Source of the DNA: an uncultured Alistipes sp. | GTDB lineage: Bacteria > Bacteroidota > Bacteroidia > Bacteroidales > Rikenellaceae | NCBI GenBank assembly: GCA_900550375.1 | Contig: URRP01000011.1 | Coordinates: forward strand, 1-53,833 | Direction of reading: 5' to 3' | DNA length: 53,833 nt | Part shown: in pieces, positions 40,598 through 49,076 of the stretch | How positions within the stretch are numbered: the stretch's first letter is position 1 | Layout of the letters: the number at the start of each line of letters is the position of its first letter | Notes under the pieces: model-generated | Told to the model about the DNA's origin: nothing | The model's database searches: none | The model's input: only the letters and a program-made list of their open reading frames with translations | Program-made: the position numbers and the translations under genes

Positions 40598-42400
40598 TTA
40601 TTTCGACGCACGTTTGCGATCCACCTCGTGCAACAGAATCTTACGCAGCCGCATGGCATGAGGCGTAACCTCGACGTATTCGTCCTCCTTGATGTATTCG
40701 AGCGCCTCTTCGAGCGAGAAGATCTTGGGCGGCACGATCGCCGCCTTGTCGTCCGAACCCGAAGCGCGCATGTTGGTGAGCTGCTTGGCTTTGGTGACAT
40801 TGACCGTAATATCGCCCGAGCGCGTGCTTTCGCCGATGACCTGTCCTTCATAGACCTGATCCATCGGCGGGATGAAGAAGCGGCCGCGATCCTGCAGCTT
40901 GTCGATCGAGTAGGCGTATGCCGTACCCGTCTCCGATGCGATGAGCGAACCGTTGGTACGCATCTCTATCTCGCCCGTCCACGGTTCGAAATCCTTGAGC
41001 CGATGAGTCATGATCGCTTCGCCGGCCGTGGCGGTCAGCATGTTCGACCGCAGACCGATGATGCCGCGCGAAGGGATCGAGAATTCGAGCCGCGTACGGC
41101 CGTTGGCCGACTCCATATTCGTGAGCGTGCCCTTGCGTTTGGTCGCCAATTCGATCACCGTGCCGGCCGATTCATCGGGACAGTCGACGGTCATCTCCTC
41201 GATCGGTTCGCACTTCACGCCGTCGATCTCCTTGATAATCACCTTCGGCTGACCGACCTGCAGCTCGTAGCCCTCGCGGCGCATGGTCTCGACCAGCACC
41301 GACAGATGCAGCACGCCGCGGCCGTAAACGATGAACGAGTCGGCGTTCTGCCCCGGTTCGACGCGCAGGGCGAGATTTTTCTCCAGCTCGCGGTCGAGCC
41401 GTTCCTTGAGGTGGCGCGAGGTGACGTATTTACCGTCCTTGCCGAAGAAGGGCGAGTTGTTGATCGTGAAGAGCATCGACATCGTGGGTTCGTCGATCTG
41501 AATGGGCGGCAGCGGCTCGGGATGCTCGTAGTCGCAGATCGTGTCGCCGATCTCGAACCCCTCGATACCCACCAGCGCACAGATTTCACCGCAGGGAACC
41601 TCCTCGACCTTCTTCTTGCCCAACCCTTCGAAGACCATCAGGTCGCGGATGCGGGTCTTCTGCATCGTCACGCCGTCGCGTTTGGCCAGCGTGACGTTCT
41701 GTCCGGCGCGGAGCGAACCGCGCGTCACTTTACCCACGGCGATACGGCCCACGTAGGGCGAATATTCGAGCGACGTGATGAGCATTTGAGGCGTTCCTTC
41801 GACGATCTCAGGCTCTGGAATCTCGTCGATGATGGCGTCGAGCAGCGGCGCGATCGAATCCGTCCGTTCGGTCCAGACGTGCGACATCCAGCCCTGCTTG
41901 GCCGAGCCGTAGATCGTTTTGTAGTCGAGCTGCTCCTCGGTGGCGTCGAGCGTGAACATCAGGTCGAAGACCTGCTCGTTGACCACATCGGGGCGGCAGT
42001 TGGGCTTGTCGACCTTGTTGACCACCACAATCGGTTTCTTGCCCAGTGCAAGGGCTTTCTGCAACACGAAACGGGTCTGAGGCATGGTGCCTTCGAAGGC
42101 GTCGACGAGCAGCAGCACGCCGTCGCACATGTTGAGCACACGCTCCACCTCACCGCCGAAATCGGCGTGACCCGGAGTGTCGATGATGTTGATCTTGTAG
42201 TCCTTATAGATGACCGAAACGTTCTTCGAGAGGATCGTGATGCCTCGTTCGCGTTCCAGATCATTGTTGTCCATAATCAATTCGCCGTTCTGCTGGGCGT
42301 TGTCGCGCAGGAGATTTCCTGCAAGGATCATCTTATCGACCAATGTAGTCTTTCCATGGTCTACATGGGCGATAATCGCAATATTGCGTAATTTCTGCAT
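40598..42400 (-). CDS. typA: Ribosome-associated GTPase TypA/BipA
   Basis: A 600-residue translational GTPase acting in ribosome assembly and stress. G1 is AHVDHGKTTLVDK, G3 DTPGHADF, G4 NKVDKPNCR; EF-G-like domains follow, and the C-terminal BipA domain includes GRGVLHLSVLVETMRREGYELQVG and FSIPSRGIIGLRSNMLTAT. Length matches the family. -7 box TACCTTTG (plus 42426-42433) lies 25 bases before the ATG. Convergent with malic enzyme, divergent from aroB. Confidence 0.97.
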   Translation of the reverse strand: MQKLRNIAIIAHVDHGKTTLVDKMILAGNLLRDNAQQNGELIMDNNDLERERGITILSKNVSVIYKDYKINIIDTPGHADFGGEVERVLNMCDGVLLLVDAFEGTMPQTRFVLQKALALGKKPIVVVNKVDKPNCRPDVVNEQVFDLMFTLDATEEQLDYKTIYGSAKQGWMSHVWTERTDSIAPLLDAIIDEIPEPEIVEGTPQMLITSLEYSPYVGRIAVGKVTRGSLRAGQNVTLAKRDGVTMQKTRIRDLMVFEGLGKKKVEEVPCGEICALVGIEGFEIGDTICDYEHPEPLPPIQIDEPTMSMLFTINNSPFFGKDGKYVTSRHLKERLDRELEKNLALRVEPGQNADSFIVYGRGVLHLSVLVETMRREGYELQVGQPKVIIKEIDGVKCEPIEEMTVDCPDESAGTVIELATKRKGTLTNMESANGRTRLEFSIPSRGIIGLRSNMLTATAGEAIMTHRLKDFEPWTGEIEMRTNGSLIASETGTAYAYSIDKLQDRGRFFIPPMDQVYEGQVIGESTRSGDITVNVTKAKQLTNMRASGSDDKAAIVPPKIFSLEEALEYIKEDEYVEVTPHAMRLRKILLHEVDRKRASK

Positions 42401-42425
42401 ATGTTACTCGGGATATTTATCGGGA

Positions 42426-42463
42426 CAAAGGTAATAAAATCTCAGGAAATTGTGTTACTTTTG
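42426..42463. promoter_or_regulatory. Divergent promoters of typA and aroB
   Basis: Minus-strand TACCTTTG (plus CAAAGGTA at 42426-42433) serves typA; plus-strand TACTTTTG at 42456-42463 serves aroB. The two -7 boxes are 22 bases apart, so the two promoters overlap. Confidence 0.6.
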
Positions 42464-42492
42464 CTCAGGTATTCATTCAGGTAATCTATTTA

Positions 42493-43518
42493 ATGATGAG
42501 TTATTCGTTGCAAGTTGCCGGACGCAGCCGTGTCGTGGTGGGACGTGCGGTCGAGGAGCTGCCGCATCTGTTGCCGGCAGGAAGGGTGATCGTACTGACG
42601 GATCGCAATGTCGCCCGCTGTCGTCCCGAACTTTTCGAGGGCTGCGATCCGATCTGCATGGAGCCGGGCGAAGAGCACAAAACATTGCAGACCGTCGAGG
42701 CGGTCTGCCGCGAGTTGATCCGCCGCGGCGCCGACCGTACGACGTTTCTGCTGGGCGTCGGAGGCGGCATCGTGACCGATGTCACGGGATTCGTCGCGTC
42801 GGTGTATATGCGCGGCATTCCGTTCGGGTTCGTCTCGACCACGCTGCTGGGAAACGTCGATGCGAGCGTCGGCGGCAAGAACGGCGTCAATCTCGACGGA
42901 TATAAGAATATGGCGGGCGTCTTCGCCCAGCCGCAGTTCGTCGTCTGCGACACGTCGCTCTTCGCGACGCTGCCTCTTCGGGAGATTCGCGCCGGACTGG
43001 CGGAAGCGGTCAAAGCCGGAATCATCGGCGACGAGCCGCTCTTCGAGCTGATCGAACGGTCGGGACTCGACAGGCTGTGTGCCGACCCGAAGGCGATGGA
43101 CAAGGTCGTGGTACACTCCGTGCGGCTCAAAGCCGCCATCGTCGGCCGCGACGAGCGCGAGCACGGCGAACGCCGCAAGCTCAATCTGGGTCATACCTTC
43201 GGCCATGCCGTCGAGAAGTGTTCGCGCGAGATGAACCACGGCGAAGCGGTAGCCGTCGGCATGGCCATCGCCGCACGACTGGCCGTAAAGCTAAGACTGC
43301 TGCCCGCGGCGGCGTGCGATCGAATCATGCGGCTGCTCGCAGCGCTGGGATTTGCAATCGAATCGCCGGTACCGGCCGAAGAGCTGCTTGCGGCCGTGAC
43401 CAAGGACAAGAAGAGCGAGGGCGATACGATCCATCTGGTGTTGCCGACCGCCATCGGCGCCTGCGAAGTGCGGACGCTGACGTTCGATGAACTGTCGCGG
43501 CTCGTCAGGACAATTTGA
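42493..43518 (+). CDS. aroB: 3-dehydroquinate synthase
   Basis: A 341-residue NAD- and metal-dependent enzyme, step two of the shikimate pathway. NAD-binding GVGGGIVTDVTGFVAS, substrate motif TTLLGNVDASVGGKNGVN, metal and substrate residues in LAEAVKAGIIGDE, LGHTFGHAVE and NHGEAVAVGM. Length is normal for bacteria. No other shikimate gene lies nearby. Confidence 0.96.
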   Translation: MMSYSLQVAGRSRVVVGRAVEELPHLLPAGRVIVLTDRNVARCRPELFEGCDPICMEPGEEHKTLQTVEAVCRELIRRGADRTTFLLGVGGGIVTDVTGFVASVYMRGIPFGFVSTTLLGNVDASVGGKNGVNLDGYKNMAGVFAQPQFVVCDTSLFATLPLREIRAGLAEAVKAGIIGDEPLFELIERSGLDRLCADPKAMDKVVVHSVRLKAAIVGRDEREHGERRKLNLGHTFGHAVEKCSREMNHGEAVAVGMAIAARLAVKLRLLPAAACDRIMRLLAALGFAIESPVPAEELLAAVTKDKKSEGDTIHLVLPTAIGACEVRTLTFDELSRLVRTI

Positions 43519-43581
43519 CCTCGGCGGGCGGACACCGCCGCTAAAACACCAAGCGCTCCCGTTTAATACGATACACCTCGA

Positions 43582-44016
43582 TCACGACTGTCGCAGCGTC
43601 GCGTAGGAGAGGATATGCCACGTAAGTCCGACGGCGAGCGACAGCAATCCCAGCTGCGCCCACCACCACTCGCCCACAACGCCGAAGATGCAATAGAGCA
43701 GCGTCGCCCAGATCAATGTGACGGAGACGATTTTCGCCCGCAGCGGAATAGCGCGGTACTCTCTGAAATTACGGATATAGGTTCCCAGACAGGGATGCGT
43801 CAGCAGCCGGTCGTACAGCCGCGGCGAAGAGCGGAAGAAGGCCCACGCGGCGAGCAGCAGGAAAGGCGTCGTAGGCAGCAGCGGCACGAAGATACCGACA
43901 ACGCCCAGCGCCAGCATCGTCCACCCGAAGAGGATATAGAGCATTCGCGGCAAACGAGAGCCGGTTGCGGATTTTTCCGAACGCGGAAAACGCGGTGGGA
44001 TATTCGAGGTTTTCAC
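43582..44016 (-). CDS. DUF454/YbaN-family inner-membrane protein
   Basis: A 144-residue protein with three or four hydrophobic helices. The GVVGIFVPLLPTTPFLLLAAWAFFRSS segment is the hallmark of DUF454 (E. coli YbaN). It begins at GTG 44016; a -7 box TATTTTTG (plus 44021-44028) ends 4 bases upstream, so the mRNA would be leaderless. An internal Met at residue 25 is an alternative start. Function unknown. Confidence 0.85.
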   Translation of the reverse strand: MKTSNIPPRFPRSEKSATGSRLPRMLYILFGWTMLALGVVGIFVPLLPTTPFLLLAAWAFFRSSPRLYDRLLTHPCLGTYIRNFREYRAIPLRAKIVSVTLIWATLLYCIFGVVGEWWWAQLGLLSLAVGLTWHILSYATLRQS

Positions 44017-44020
44017 CTTA

Positions 44021-44028
44021 CAAAAATA
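44021..44028 (-). promoter_or_regulatory. -7 element abutting the DUF454 start
   Basis: Plus CAAAAATA reads TATTTTTG on the minus strand, 4 bases from the GTG start. Confidence 0.55.
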
Positions 44029-44382
44029 GCGCTTTAATCGATTTGTCCCTAATTCTTACTAAAGAATAATCTCCCTTTTTGAATCGGCCGCAGCCCTGCA
44101 TACATATCATATAATCGTTTCTTCGTCGGATTCCCTCGCGTCGACGTTACTCGCGCAATGACAACAAACGGTCGATGCTCGCGCTCGCCATCCGGCTCGC
44201 TCAGCACGACGATTGTCGTTTGCTTTTGCACGCGCCTTGCACACTTTGCGGCGGACAAGCTGCCGCGTAGATAGGCGCCGCCTCGGCATAACGCAAATAA
44301 ATTTGCATCTGCGCTCGGCTTGCACTATCTTTGCAGAGAAAAACGTACCAAAACGAACCTGTTACGAAATTATTCTTACAGT
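44029..44382. other. Intergenic region before rpiB with a promoter-bearing repeat copy
   Basis: No convincing gene in 350 bases; the short minus-strand frames at 44049-44325 are probably noise, though this kind of sequence could belong to a dispersed intergenic repeat. It contains one diverged copy of the CAAATAAATTTG repeat (about 44260-44334) ending in the rpiB promoter. Confidence 0.5.
44260..44334 (+). repeat. Diverged copy of the promoter-bearing repeat, upstream of rpiB
   Basis: It shares CGTAGATA, CGCCTCGGCA, the GCAAATAAATTTGC palindrome and a CGGCTT spacer with the tandem copies at 45.8-45.97 kb, and ends in TATCTTTGC (44326-44334), a perfect -7 element 49 bases before the rpiB ATG. 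Confidence 0.7.
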
Positions 44383-44844
44383 ATGGAGAAAAAAATAGGA
44401 ATCGCCAGCGACCATGCAGGCTATGAAATGAAAGAGTTTCTCATCGGTTATCTGGGAGCCAAAGGATACGACATGTACGATTTCGGCACCGACTCGCCCG
44501 AAGCGGTGGACTATGCGGATTTCGCGCACCCGCTGGCCGAAGCGGTCGAGAAGGGCGACGTCGAGCGCGGCATTGCACTCTGCGGCTCGGGCGAAGGCAT
44601 GGCCCTCACCCTCAACAAGCATCAGGGCATCCGCGCCGGTCTGGTCTGGCGCAAAGAGATCGCCGAGCTTATCAAAAAACACAACAACGCCAACATCATC
44701 GTCCTGCCGGCACGCTTTATCTCGAACGATGAAGCGGTAGCGTTCATCGAGACCTACCTCGCCACCGAATTCGAGGGCGGGCGTCACGAACGCCGTATCG
44801 CCAAGATTCCGGTCAAGTGCGGCGACACGGAGTGCTGCAAATAA
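44383..44844 (+). CDS. rpiB: Ribose 5-phosphate isomerase B / LacAB-type isomerase
   Basis: A 153-residue sugar-phosphate isomerase. ATG 44383 (MEKKIGIASDHAGYEMKEF) is the family start; the frame opens 21 codons upstream through the promoter. Residues equivalent to the RpiB active site are Asp10 and His11, Cys67 in CGSGEGM, and His100 in KKHNNAN, close to C66 and H99 of E. coli. It interconverts ribose and ribulose 5-phosphate or a related pair. It ends in a Cys-rich VKCGDTECCK tail that is unusual. Confidence 0.93.
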   Translation: MEKKIGIASDHAGYEMKEFLIGYLGAKGYDMYDFGTDSPEAVDYADFAHPLAEAVEKGDVERGIALCGSGEGMALTLNKHQGIRAGLVWRKEIAELIKKHNNANIIVLPARFISNDEAVAFIETYLATEFEGGRHERRIAKIPVKCGDTECCK

Positions 44845-44926
44845 AACAAAAGGGAAATTCGGAGGTCAATATCTGCAAGACGGAAACGTCTTACGACTCC
44901 GTGCGAAAGAGTCTCCCGCCCACTCT

Positions 44927-45745
44927 CTACAACCGCTCCCTATGGAGAAATACCCCGTCGAAAGGCGGGGTATAGTTTTGTGCCCGCTGCGGATCGTCGA
45001 ACAGCCCGAAGATCGCCGAACCGCTGCCCGACATCGAGGCATAGACGGATCCCGCCGCCAGCAGACTCTCCTTGAGCACGGCCAGCCGCGGATGCGCGGT
45101 GAAGAGGTGCGGTTCGAAGTCGTTTTTCACCCTCCCCTGCCACGCGGCAACGGGCAGCCTCATCAGCTCTTCGAGCCGTTCCGCCGGAATTGCAGGCCGC
45201 ACGCCGGCATACGCCTCGCTCGTGGAGATCGTTTCGTCGGGTTTCACGATCAGAAGCGTCCATCCGTCGAGCGCCGGACAAACGGGCTGCATCACCTCGC
45301 CCCGCCCCGTACAAAGCTGCGGGGCGTTGCGCACGAAAAAGGCCGTGTCGCTGCCCAGCGTTGCGGCGCAATCGATCCTCTCGGCTTCGGACAGCCGCAG
45401 GCCGAACAACGCATCGACCCCCAACACGACCGCCGTCGCATCCGCCGATCCGCCGCCCAGCCCTGCACCATAGGGCACGCGCTTATCGAGTGCGATCCGC
45501 ACGGGTCCCACGCCGTAACGTTCGTGCATCAACCGCCAAGCCTTCAGGCAGATATTCTCCGACGGCGGACAATCGACCGGCAGACCCCGCTGCACGAATA
45601 CGACCTCGGCGGAAGGTTCGATCTCCAGTTCATCGTACAACCCCCGCACGGGCACCATCACCGTCGACAGGTCGTGAAATCCGTCGACCCGACGGCGAAG
45701 CACGTCCAGTCCGATGTTGATTTTGCAATTGGCTCGTAATTTCAT
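44927..45745 (-). CDS. ispE: 4-diphosphocytidyl-2-C-methyl-D-erythritol kinase
   Basis: A 272-residue GHMP kinase of the MEP pathway. Motif 1 CKINIGLDVL (with N-terminal MKLRANCKINIG), the ATP loop VPYGAGLGGGSADATA, and the C-terminal SMSGSGSAIFGLF. It is the step before IspF, encoded at 1.6 kb. A -7 box TAATTTTG on the minus strand (plus 45765-45772) lies 19 bases upstream. Confidence 0.96.
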   Translation of the reverse strand: MKLRANCKINIGLDVLRRRVDGFHDLSTVMVPVRGLYDELEIEPSAEVVFVQRGLPVDCPPSENICLKAWRLMHERYGVGPVRIALDKRVPYGAGLGGGSADATAVVLGVDALFGLRLSEAERIDCAATLGSDTAFFVRNAPQLCTGRGEVMQPVCPALDGWTLLIVKPDETISTSEAYAGVRPAIPAERLEELMRLPVAAWQGRVKNDFEPHLFTAHPRLAVLKESLLAAGSVYASMSGSGSAIFGLFDDPQRAQNYTPPFDGVFLHRERL

Positions 45746-45764
45746 GTAATGCGTTTTGGCCCGA

Positions 45765-45772
45765 CAAAATTA
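45765..45772 (-). promoter_or_regulatory. -7 element for ispE
   Basis: Plus CAAAATTA reads TAATTTTG on the minus strand, 19 bases before the ATG. Confidence 0.55.
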
Positions 45773-45809
45773 GGATAAATTCCCGATACCCGATGCCGAA
45801 TCGCGAAAA

Positions 45810-45968
45810 TTCGTACCTTTGGCTGCGCCGTAGATACTCCGCCTCGGCAAAATCCAAATAAATTTGCTTTTGCCCGCGGCTTATTCGTACTTTGGCTGCG
45901 CCGTAGATACTCCGCCTCGGCAAAATGCAAATAAATTTGCTTTTGCCCGCGGCTTATTCGTATCTTTG
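45810..45968 (+). repeat. Tandem duplication of a promoter-bearing 74-bp unit
   Basis: Two nearly identical units, 45810-45883 and 45884-45956, are followed by the start of a third. Each begins TTCGTA plus a -7-like box (TACCTTTG, TACTTTGG, then TATCTTTG), and contains GCGCCGTAGATACTCCGCC, CCAAATAAATTTGC or GCAAATAAATTTGC, and TTTTGCCCGCGGC. The first box is a perfect promoter element, the second has lost one C and so has the wrong spacing, and the last (45961-45968) is perfect and serves the GSCFA gene. Confidence 0.9.
45961..45968 (+). promoter_or_regulatory. -7 element for the GSCFA operon
   Basis: TATCTTTG ends 4 bases before ATG 45973. The TTTG of the CAAATAAATTTG palindrome lies 21 bases upstream and can serve as -33. 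Confidence 0.7.
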
Positions 45969-45972
45969 CCCT

Positions 45973-46944
45973 ATGAAATTCCGCACCGAAATCGAAATCC
46001 GCCCCTATGTTCGTCAGTTCTCCTACGACGACCGCCTACTGGCGCTCGGTTCGTGCTTCGTCGCGGAGATCGGACGCCGCATGACCGAAGCCAAATTCCG
46101 CATTGCGGTCAACCCTTCCGGCGTACTGTTCAATCCGCTCTCGATCGTCCGTACCCTGCGCCGCTACCGCGACGCGCGTCCGATTACGGAGGAGGAGTTG
46201 CAGCACGCCGACGGACGGTGGTTCCACTACGATTTCCACGGTTCGCTCGCAGGCGGCACGGCCGCCGAAGCACTGACGCGTCTCGATGCGGCTGTCGCCG
46301 AAGGGGCGCGTGCGCTGCGCGAAGCCTCGGTCGTTCTGCTGACGCTGGGCACGGCATGGGTCTACGAACGCACGGATACGGGCGAAGCGGTCGCCAACTG
46401 CCACAAACAACCCGCCGACCGGTTCCGCCGCCGCAGGCTTACGGGGGCGGAGGTCGTCTCGGCGATCGAGAGGACACTGTCGGACGAACTGAACGGGAAA
46501 CAGATTCTGCTGACCGTCAGCCCCGTCCGTCATTTGGGCGACGGACTTGCAGGCAACGCCGTGAGCAAAGCCGTACTGCGGCTCGCCGCCGAGGAGCTGG
46601 CCGAACGCCATGCCGAGATCGCCTACTTCCCCGCCTACGAAATTCTCTGCGACGACCTGCGCGACTATCGTTTCTATGCCGACGATCTGACACACCCCTC
46701 GCCGCAGGCGGTCACATATATCTGGGAACGGTTCTGCGAAGCGCTGCTCACGTCCGACGCACGGGCGCTGCTGCCTCGCATCGCCGAGATAACCGCCGCC
46801 GCCCGTCACCGGCCGCTGCAACCCTGCTCGGAAGCCTACCGCGCATTCTGCCGTCGTCAGCTGGAAGCCATCGAACGGCTGCCGGAGGTGGATTTCACGG
46901 AAGAAACAGCGTTTTTTCTCCGCCAAATCGAAATTAATTCCTAA
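45973..46944 (+). CDS. GSCFA-domain protein
   Basis: A 323-residue protein of the GSCFA family, named after its GSCF-V/A motif (LGSCFVAEIG, residues 25-34). The family is SGNH-hydrolase-like; the DDLTHPSPQAV motif near residue 240 supplies the Asp and His expected of the catalytic site. No signal peptide is seen. Substrate unknown; it may be an esterase acting on envelope material. ATG 45973 is preferred to the upstream in-frame start because the promoter ends at 45968. First gene of a six-gene operon. Confidence 0.85.
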   Translation: MKFRTEIEIRPYVRQFSYDDRLLALGSCFVAEIGRRMTEAKFRIAVNPSGVLFNPLSIVRTLRRYRDARPITEEELQHADGRWFHYDFHGSLAGGTAAEALTRLDAAVAEGARALREASVVLLTLGTAWVYERTDTGEAVANCHKQPADRFRRRRLTGAEVVSAIERTLSDELNGKQILLTVSPVRHLGDGLAGNAVSKAVLRLAAEELAERHAEIAYFPAYEILCDDLRDYRFYADDLTHPSPQAVTYIWERFCEALLTSDARALLPRIAEITAAARHRPLQPCSEAYRAFCRRQLEAIERLPEVDFTEETAFFLRQIEINS

Positions 46945-46965
46945 ATTTGTCGTTCAATAGAAGCT

Positions 46966-48588
46966 ATGATGAAAATCCGATATTTCCTGCCTGTTCTCAC
47001 GCTCTTCGCTACATGTCGCGTTGCGGCGGCACAGACGCCCCGACTGGTCGTTCAGATCGTCGTCAGCTCGATGCGCGCCGAAGACCTGAGCCGCTACGCC
47101 GACAACTTCTCCGACGACGGATTCCTGCGTCTGGTACGCGGCGGCACGTTCTACCCCGAAAGCCATTACGACTATCTGCATACCTCGACCCCCGTCTCGC
47201 TGGCCACTCTCACCACGGGCGCCAATCCCTCGGTACACGGCATCGTCGCCGAGCGCTGGATCGACTATGTGAACAACAACGTCGTGGAGCTGACGAAGGA
47301 CCGCACCACGATGGGTATCGACTGCGACGCCGGCATCGGCGACTGCTCGCCCCGCAATCTGGTAGCCCCGACGCTGGGCGAAAGCCTCCAGCAGAGTTCG
47401 CCCAAGAGTCTCGTCGCCACCGTGGCGCTCGACCCTGCATCGGCCGTCGTGGCGGGCGGATATACGCGCAACGTCTTCTGGATGGACGCCCCGCGCGCCA
47501 ATTGGATCACCTCGTCGTTCTATGCCGAAGCACTGCCCGTGTGGGCGCGCAAATACAATCTCGGCCGCGAGATTCTGGGATACATCCCCTTCGCATGGGA
47601 GTTGAAATACCCCCGTGAGCGCTACCGCAACTCACAAAGTACGGTCATCGACCTCAACAAACCCGAACACCTGCGGCGCAACCGCCATCGTCTGACGACG
47701 ATCAAACCCGAAAAGTCCGCCCCGACGATCCCCTCCGGCATCGAGCGGATGCTCTACACGCCGTCGGGAAACTCCGTCACACTGGCCTTCGCCAAACAGA
47801 TGCTCACACAGATGGAGCTGGGCAAGGACGCCGCGCCCGATCTGCTGAACATCTGTCTGGATGCTCCGCGCCGCATCGCCGAGTGTTACGGTCCCGAATC
47901 GATCGAGGCGGAAGATATGTACTACCGGCTCGACGAAGAGCTGGCGCAGTTCCTGAACTACCTCTACGCACAGATCGAACCCGAAAACGTGATCGTAGTG
48001 CTCACCTCCGACCACGGCACCAGCCCGTCGTACGACGCCGGCGTCTTCGAGCGCGACCGCTTCAACGCCGCACAGTTTCAGGTGATCGTCAACAGTTTCC
48101 TCTGCGCCCAGCACGGACCAGGGGAGTGGGTCGTCGATTACGAGGACAACAACCTCTACCTCAACCATACGCTCATCTACAACAAGGGGCTGGATCTGGC
48201 CGCCATTCAGAACGAAGCGGCGACCTTCGCCATGCAGTTCCGCGGTGTGTCGCACGCCCTGTCGTCGACAGCCATGCGGTCGAGCTACTTCGGCAGCGGC
48301 TACGGCGAGAAGATGCAGAACAGTTTCTACCCCCGCCGTTCGGGCGACGTGGTGGTCAACCTCATGCCCGGTTGCATCGAGGAGCGGCCGAACGTGCGGT
48401 CGAAGTCGGGTTCGATGTACGGCTACGACACCACCGTGCCGCTCGTCTTTTACGGCAGCGGCATCCCCGCCCGCAAGGTGGGGCGCAGCGTCGAGATGAC
48501 CTCCGTGGCTCCGACGCTGGCCTATTTGCTCGATATCCCCGAACCGGCGGCTTCGGAGGGCACGGTTTTGGAAGAATTCAGAAAATAA
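46966..48588 (+). CDS. PafA-like alkaline phosphatase superfamily protein, probably inactive
   Basis: A 540-residue exported protein (signal MKIRYFLPVLTLFATCRVAAAQ). Overall it aligns with the PafA alkaline phosphatase: RLVVQIVVSSMRAEDL, TLTTGANPSVHGI, VVLTSDHGTSPSYD, GYDTTVPLVFYGSGI. But PafA metal ligands are replaced: Asp38 by Ser34 (VVSSM for VVDQM), Asp305 by Arg301, His309 by Glu305, and His486 by Ser (KSGSM for THGSP); the active-site Lys and Arg of KDRG are also changed (LDPAS). Asp348-His349 and a Thr at the nucleophile position remain. This suggests a pseudo-phosphatase with a binding or structural role. Alignment is from memory. Confidence 0.8.
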   Translation: MMKIRYFLPVLTLFATCRVAAAQTPRLVVQIVVSSMRAEDLSRYADNFSDDGFLRLVRGGTFYPESHYDYLHTSTPVSLATLTTGANPSVHGIVAERWIDYVNNNVVELTKDRTTMGIDCDAGIGDCSPRNLVAPTLGESLQQSSPKSLVATVALDPASAVVAGGYTRNVFWMDAPRANWITSSFYAEALPVWARKYNLGREILGYIPFAWELKYPRERYRNSQSTVIDLNKPEHLRRNRHRLTTIKPEKSAPTIPSGIERMLYTPSGNSVTLAFAKQMLTQMELGKDAAPDLLNICLDAPRRIAECYGPESIEAEDMYYRLDEELAQFLNYLYAQIEPENVIVVLTSDHGTSPSYDAGVFERDRFNAAQFQVIVNSFLCAQHGPGEWVVDYEDNNLYLNHTLIYNKGLDLAAIQNEAATFAMQFRGVSHALSSTAMRSSYFGSGYGEKMQNSFYPRRSGDVVVNLMPGCIEERPNVRSKSGSMYGYDTTVPLVFYGSGIPARKVGRSVEMTSVAPTLAYLLDIPEPAASEGTVLEEFRK

Positions 48589-48600
48589 GAGACTCAACCA

Positions 48601-49026
48601 ATGGATAAGATTCAGGACGAGATCATCGGCGAATTCTCGGTCTTCGACGACTGGCTCGACAAATACGACTATCTGATCGAACTGAGCGACTCGCTGCCGG
48701 CGATCGACGCGGCGCACCGCACCGACCGTTACCTCATCAGCGGCTGTCAGTCGCGGGTGTGGATCGACGCGCGGCTCGAAGCGGGAAAGGTTTACTATAC
48801 GGCCGACAGCGACGCCATCATCACCAAGGGGATCATTGCGCTGCTCGTCCGCGTGCTCAACGGCCGCACGCCGCAGGAGATTCTCTCGACCGACCTCTAT
48901 TTCATCGATGCCATCGGTCTGAAGGAGAACCTATCGCCGACGCGTTCCAACGGACTGCTGGCGATGCTCAACCAGATGAAACTCTATGCGCTGGCATTCG
49001 AGAAAGAACTGGAAATGAAGCGTTGA
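48601..49026 (+). CDS. sufE: SufE-family Fe-S assembly protein
   Basis: A 141-residue protein that takes sulfur from the SufS cysteine desulfurase to the SufBCD scaffold. The sulfur-accepting Cys49 is in the canonical ISGCQSRVW motif. The family length is about 140. It is 12 bases after the PafA-like gene in the operon; sufS, sufB, sufC and sufD are not in the window, so it works with a set encoded elsewhere. Confidence 0.93.
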   Translation: MDKIQDEIIGEFSVFDDWLDKYDYLIELSDSLPAIDAAHRTDRYLISGCQSRVWIDARLEAGKVYYTADSDAIITKGIIALLVRVLNGRTPQEILSTDLYFIDAIGLKENLSPTRSNGLLAMLNQMKLYALAFEKELEMKR

Positions 49027-49076
49027 GCGTCGTCCGACGGCCGGTTTCCGATCTTCAATCATAACTACCGAAAGCA

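Noticed and set aside
44049..44325. Short minus-strand frames before rpiB
   Set aside because: No promoter or conserved features; may be part of an intergenic repeat but not credible as proteins.
44950..44973. Hairpin ATACCCCG/CGGGGTAT as a terminator
   Set aside because: It lies within the ispE coding sequence, so it is best explained by codon choice.
45810..45956. CRISPR array
   Set aside because: Only two tandem units of 74 bp with no spacers and no cas genes; the repeats contain promoter boxes.
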